Below, piece after piece: positions 6,853-8,875 of a stretch of DNA of 8,875 nucleotides. Location: positions 1 to 8,875 of the forward strand of contig JABSPC010000035.1 of the NCBI GenBank assembly GCA_013215515.1. The letters run 5' to 3'. Source of the stretch: Crocinitomicaceae bacterium (GTDB lineage: Bacteria > Bacteroidota > Bacteroidia > Flavobacteriales_D > Crocinitomicaceae). Both the position numbers and the translations under genes were made by a program. Position 1 is the first letter of the stretch. Each line of letters opens with the position of its first letter. The notes under the pieces are model-generated. The model was not told the origin of the DNA. It saw only the letters and a list, made by a program, of their open reading frames with translations, and ran no database searches.

Positions 6853-8586
6853 TTAGCTATTCATTGTCGCAAGGAATTCCTCATTTGACGCTGTACTACT
6901 CATTCTGTCTTTCAGGAATTCCATTGCCTCAATAGGATTCATATCTGCTATAAACTTACGCATCAACCAAACACGTTGAAGAACTTCTTTGCTCAATAAT
7001 AAATCTTCTCTACGTGTCCCAGAAGAAGTAATATCGATTGCAGGATATATACGACGATTGGAAATTTTACGATCCAATTGAAGTTCCATGTTTCCAGTTC
7101 CTTTGAATTCTTCAAAAATAACTTCATCCATTTTGGATCCTGTTTCTGTCAATGCCGTAGCAAGGATAGAAAGTGATCCTCCATTTTCAATTTTACGAGC
7201 AGCACCGAAGAAACGTTTTGGTTTGTGAAGTGCATTTGCATCGACACCACCAGAAAGTACTTTGCCAGAAGCAGGAGAAACAGTGTTGTAAGCTCTAGCT
7301 AGACGCGTAATAGAATCCAGAAGAATACATACATCGTGTCCACATTCAACCATTCTTTTGGCTTTCTCAAGCACCATGTTTGCCACTTTGACGTGACGAT
7401 CAGCTGGCTCATCAAATGTAGAAGCAACAACCTCCGCATTTACTGAACGCGCCATATCCGTTACCTCCTCTGGACGTTCGTCAATTAGAAGTACAATTAA
7501 ATATGTTTCAGGATGGTTAGCTGCAATTGCGTTTGCCACATCCTTTAATAGCATTGTTTTACCTGTTTTAGGCTGTGCAACGATCATTCCACGTTGTCCT
7601 TTACCAATTGGTGCAAATAAGTCCATTACACGAGTCGATAACGTCTCTTGTTTATGACCAGTTAATTTGAACTTTTCATCTGGAAATAATGGCGTTAAAT
7701 ATTGGAACGGTACTCTATCTCTAATGAAAGAAGGAGATCGACCGTTAATTGATTCAACTTTTACGAGAGGGAAGAATTTCTCTCCTTCTCTAGGAGGGCG
7801 AATTGTTCCAACAACAGTATCACCCGATTTAAGTCCAAATAATTTCACTTGACTCTGCGAAACATAAATATCATCAGGTGAAGGAAGGTAATTGTAATCA
7901 GAAGATCTTAGGAAGCCATATCCATCTTGCATAACTTCCAAAACTCCTTCAGCCGCAACAATTCCTACAAGATTGTATCGTTCTTCTTCGTCTTTAGATG
8001 GGCGATTGTCTCTATTTTGACTGTTCTTGTTTCGGTTCTTATTATTCGGGTTATTATTGTTGGCCTTCTCGTTGTTCGGGTTTTTATTGCCCGATTTCTC
8101 CTTGTTCATATCACGAAGATCGCGTCCAGGCCCCTTTGATTTTCCGTCCTTATTATCTCTCGTTCTATCCTCTTTAGGATTTGGCTTTGATTCGATAGCT
8201 ATTGGATCTGATTTAGGAGCTTCTTTTTTAGCCTCTTCCTTAGAATCTTTATCAGATGCTTTCGGATCTTCATCTTTCTTGTCGCTTGAAGGAGTTTCTT
8301 CAACCTTCGCTTCAGTTTTAGGATCTTCCTCAGCTTTAGTTTCAACTTCTTCCTTAGGTGGCGCTTGAAATAATTCCCCTTGTTTTTTAGCAGGAGCCTC
8401 AGTCATTACTTTTTTACGCGTTCGCTTTCTCTTAGGTGAATCAATCACTTCAGCACTTTCAGTACCAGCAGTTAATTTTTCAATAATATCTACCTTCTTC
8501 AATGCTTCTGTACCTGTAATACCTGAAGCGCTTGCAATTTCTCTTAACTCGGCAACTTTTTTGCCTTCCAAATCTTTTTTATCCAT
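6853..8586 (-). CDS. rho: Transcription termination factor Rho with long disordered insert
   Basis: Rho is the hexameric RNA helicase/ATPase that ends transcription at C-rich unstructured sites. The ATG at 8586 gives 577 residues starting directly with the Rho N domain ('[18 protein letters not shown]', 1-18; domain to about 45). The in-frame ATG at 8682 would add 32 unlike residues across the likely promoter. Residues 46-202 are low complexity, first Lys/Glu/Asp/Pro-rich and then Asn/Lys-rich (160-198). The cold-shock RNA-binding domain is at about 206-282 ('[15 protein letters not shown]'). The ATPase core has Walker A 'AQPKTGKT' (337-344), '[13 protein letters not shown]' with the likely catalytic Glu370, Walker B '[15 protein letters not shown]' (420-434), '[20 protein letters not shown]' (Q-loop, 445-464) and '[11 protein letters not shown]' (R-loop, 492-502). 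K340, K343, R371, D424, S425 and R428 match E. coli residues that contact bicyclomycin. No Shine-Dalgarno precedes the start. Confidence 0.96.
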   Translation of the reverse strand: MDKKDLEGKKVAELREIASASGITGTEALKKVDIIEKLTAGTESAEVIDSPKRKRTRKKVMTEAPAKKQGELFQAPPKEEVETKAEEDPKTEAKVEETPSSDKKDEDPKASDKDSKEEAKKEAPKSDPIAIESKPNPKEDRTRDNKDGKSKGPGRDLRDMNKEKSGNKNPNNEKANNNNPNNKNRNKNSQNRDNRPSKDEEERYNLVGIVAAEGVLEVMQDGYGFLRSSDYNYLPSPDDIYVSQSQVKLFGLKSGDTVVGTIRPPREGEKFFPLVKVESINGRSPSFIRDRVPFQYLTPLFPDEKFKLTGHKQETLSTRVMDLFAPIGKGQRGMIVAQPKTGKTMLLKDVANAIAANHPETYLIVLLIDERPEEVTDMARSVNAEVVASTFDEPADRHVKVANMVLEKAKRMVECGHDVCILLDSITRLARAYNTVSPASGKVLSGGVDANALHKPKRFFGAARKIENGGSLSILATALTETGSKMDEVIFEEFKGTGNMELQLDRKISNRRIYPAIDITSSGTRREDLLLSKEVLQRVWLMRKFIADMNPIEAMEFLKDRMSSTASNEEFLATMNS

Positions 8587-8640
8587 AAATGGTAACGAAA
8601 AGTATGATTGTAATAATTGGGGGATGTCTTTTTTGGGATA
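8587..8640 (-). promoter_or_regulatory. C-rich, G-poor rho leader (candidate rut-like site)
   Basis: Read as rho mRNA, the 54 bases immediately before the start codon contain 15 C and 2 G, with a CCCCC run (8619-8623) and a CCC (8635-8637), separated by A/T-rich unstructured sequence. A stretch with C well above G is the usual mark of a Rho loading site. E. coli rho is known to repress itself through termination in its own leader. Whether this stretch works that way here is inference. Confidence 0.35.
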
Positions 8641-8679
8641 TTCTATAGTAAAACACAGTCGATTATGTGTTCTCAGGTA

Positions 8680-8709
8680 CAATTATACGAATATTCTTCA
8701 ATTGATCAA
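8680..8709 (-). promoter_or_regulatory. rho: Candidate Bacteroidota-type promoter for rho
   Basis: On the minus strand TATAATTG (8687 down to 8680) matches the Bacteroidota -7 consensus TAnnTTTG at all but one fixed position. A TTG (8709 to 8707) lies 19 nt upstream, the expected place for the -33 element. Transcription would begin near 8673-8675 and give a leader of about 88 nt. The -33 element sits in a perfect 8-base palindrome, TTGATCAA (8702-8709). Such short motifs arise by chance in AT-rich DNA, so confidence is limited. Confidence 0.33.
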
Positions 8710-8725
8710 GCGTGATTGATAAATA

Positions 8726-8803
8726 GTTCTAAACAATCGAAGGTCAATTATTCACTGCGCTATGCTTTTTCGATTGTTCGAAAGATTCTAAATGACCTAG
8801 AAC
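8726..8803. repeat. Interlocking inverted repeats upstream of rho
   Basis: Three pairs are present. AACAATCGAA (8732-8741) is a perfect 10-base complement of TTCGATTGTT (8769-8778). GTTCTA (8726-8731) pairs with TAGAAC (8798-8803). AGGTCA (8741-8746) pairs with TGACCT (8793-8798). The last two together form an outer stem whose left strand is interrupted by the 10-base arm of the first pair. The inner pair and the AGGTCA pair cross, so they would compete or form a pseudoknot-like fold. The site is upstream of the candidate rho promoter. It could be a protein-binding site, the 3' structure of a gene beyond the edge, or a dispersed repeat. Confidence 0.5.
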
Positions 8804-8827
8804 ATGCATGAAATAAATTTTCATTCT

Positions 8828-8875
8828 CCAACTATCCAACTATCCAACTATCCAACTATCAAACTATCCAAATAT
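8828..8875. repeat. Tandem array of an 8-base unit (CCAACTAT), running off the right edge
   Basis: Four exact copies of CCAACTAT (8828-8859) are followed by CAAACTAT (8860-8867) and CCAAATAT (8868-8875), each with one change. The array has at least six units and may continue past the window. It lies in intergenic DNA. Exact copies at one end with decay at the other suggest growth by replication slippage. I see no open reading frame through it belonging to a gene in the window. Confidence 0.9.

Noticed and set aside
7667..8368. Three plus-strand open frames opposite rho, one looking like a membrane protein
   Set aside because: They are shadows of rho; the Leu/Phe/Ser richness is the complement of the Lys/Glu/Asp/Asn-rich insert.
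8587..8682. N-terminal extension of Rho from the ATG at 8682
   Set aside because: The added 32 residues do not resemble Rho, while the ATG at 8586 begins exactly at the Rho N domain; the extension would also cover the likely promoter start region.
8828..8875. Terminal repeat array as a CRISPR
   Set aside because: The unit is 8 bases, directly tandem, with no spacers.

Overview
The window looks like chromosomal DNA from a member of the Bacteroidota, most likely the Flavobacteriales. It is AT-rich by eye and Shine-Dalgarno sequences are weak or absent at several starts. The FAD:protein FMN transferase is a lipoprotein, and the Mpl ligase carries motif variants I associate with Bacteroidota. 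Rho has a long charged and Asn-rich disordered insertion, which is typical of this phylum. The large repeat protein ends in a C-terminal block ('YPEGV...TRRVVV...KNGKP...W') that I recall from flavobacterial TPR proteins. The family-level placement is inference.

Left half, plus strand: a very large TPR-like and coiled-coil protein enters from outside the left edge and ends at 3376. It overlaps by 50 nt an apbE-like lipoprotein gene (3327-4400). After an 88-nt gap comes a four-helix membrane protein of 118 residues (4489-4845). One base later mpl begins (4847-6205), encoding the ligase that reattaches the murein tripeptide to UDP-MurNAc. The last two genes are almost certainly co-transcribed, and so are the first two; a link across the 88-nt gap is possible.

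Right half, minus strand: rho (8586 to 6853) is followed 9 nt later by a DUF4199-like membrane protein gene (6843 to 6238). This two-gene operon converges on mpl, and a small hairpin lies between the two stop codons (about 6213-6240) as a candidate bidirectional terminator.

The last 289 bases (8587-8875) hold no gene. They contain a candidate Bacteroidota-type promoter for rho, a C-rich and G-poor rho leader, a set of interlocking inverted repeats (8726-8803), and a 48-base array of an 8-base unit that runs off the right edge.

The gene content is mostly core housekeeping plus lineage-specific proteins. I see no mobile element, CRISPR array, RNA gene, or defence or biosynthetic system. The most interesting points are the two-part repeat architecture of the large protein, its overlap with the apbE signal-peptide region, the possible Rho autoregulatory leader together with the disordered Rho insert, and the intergenic repeats upstream of rho.
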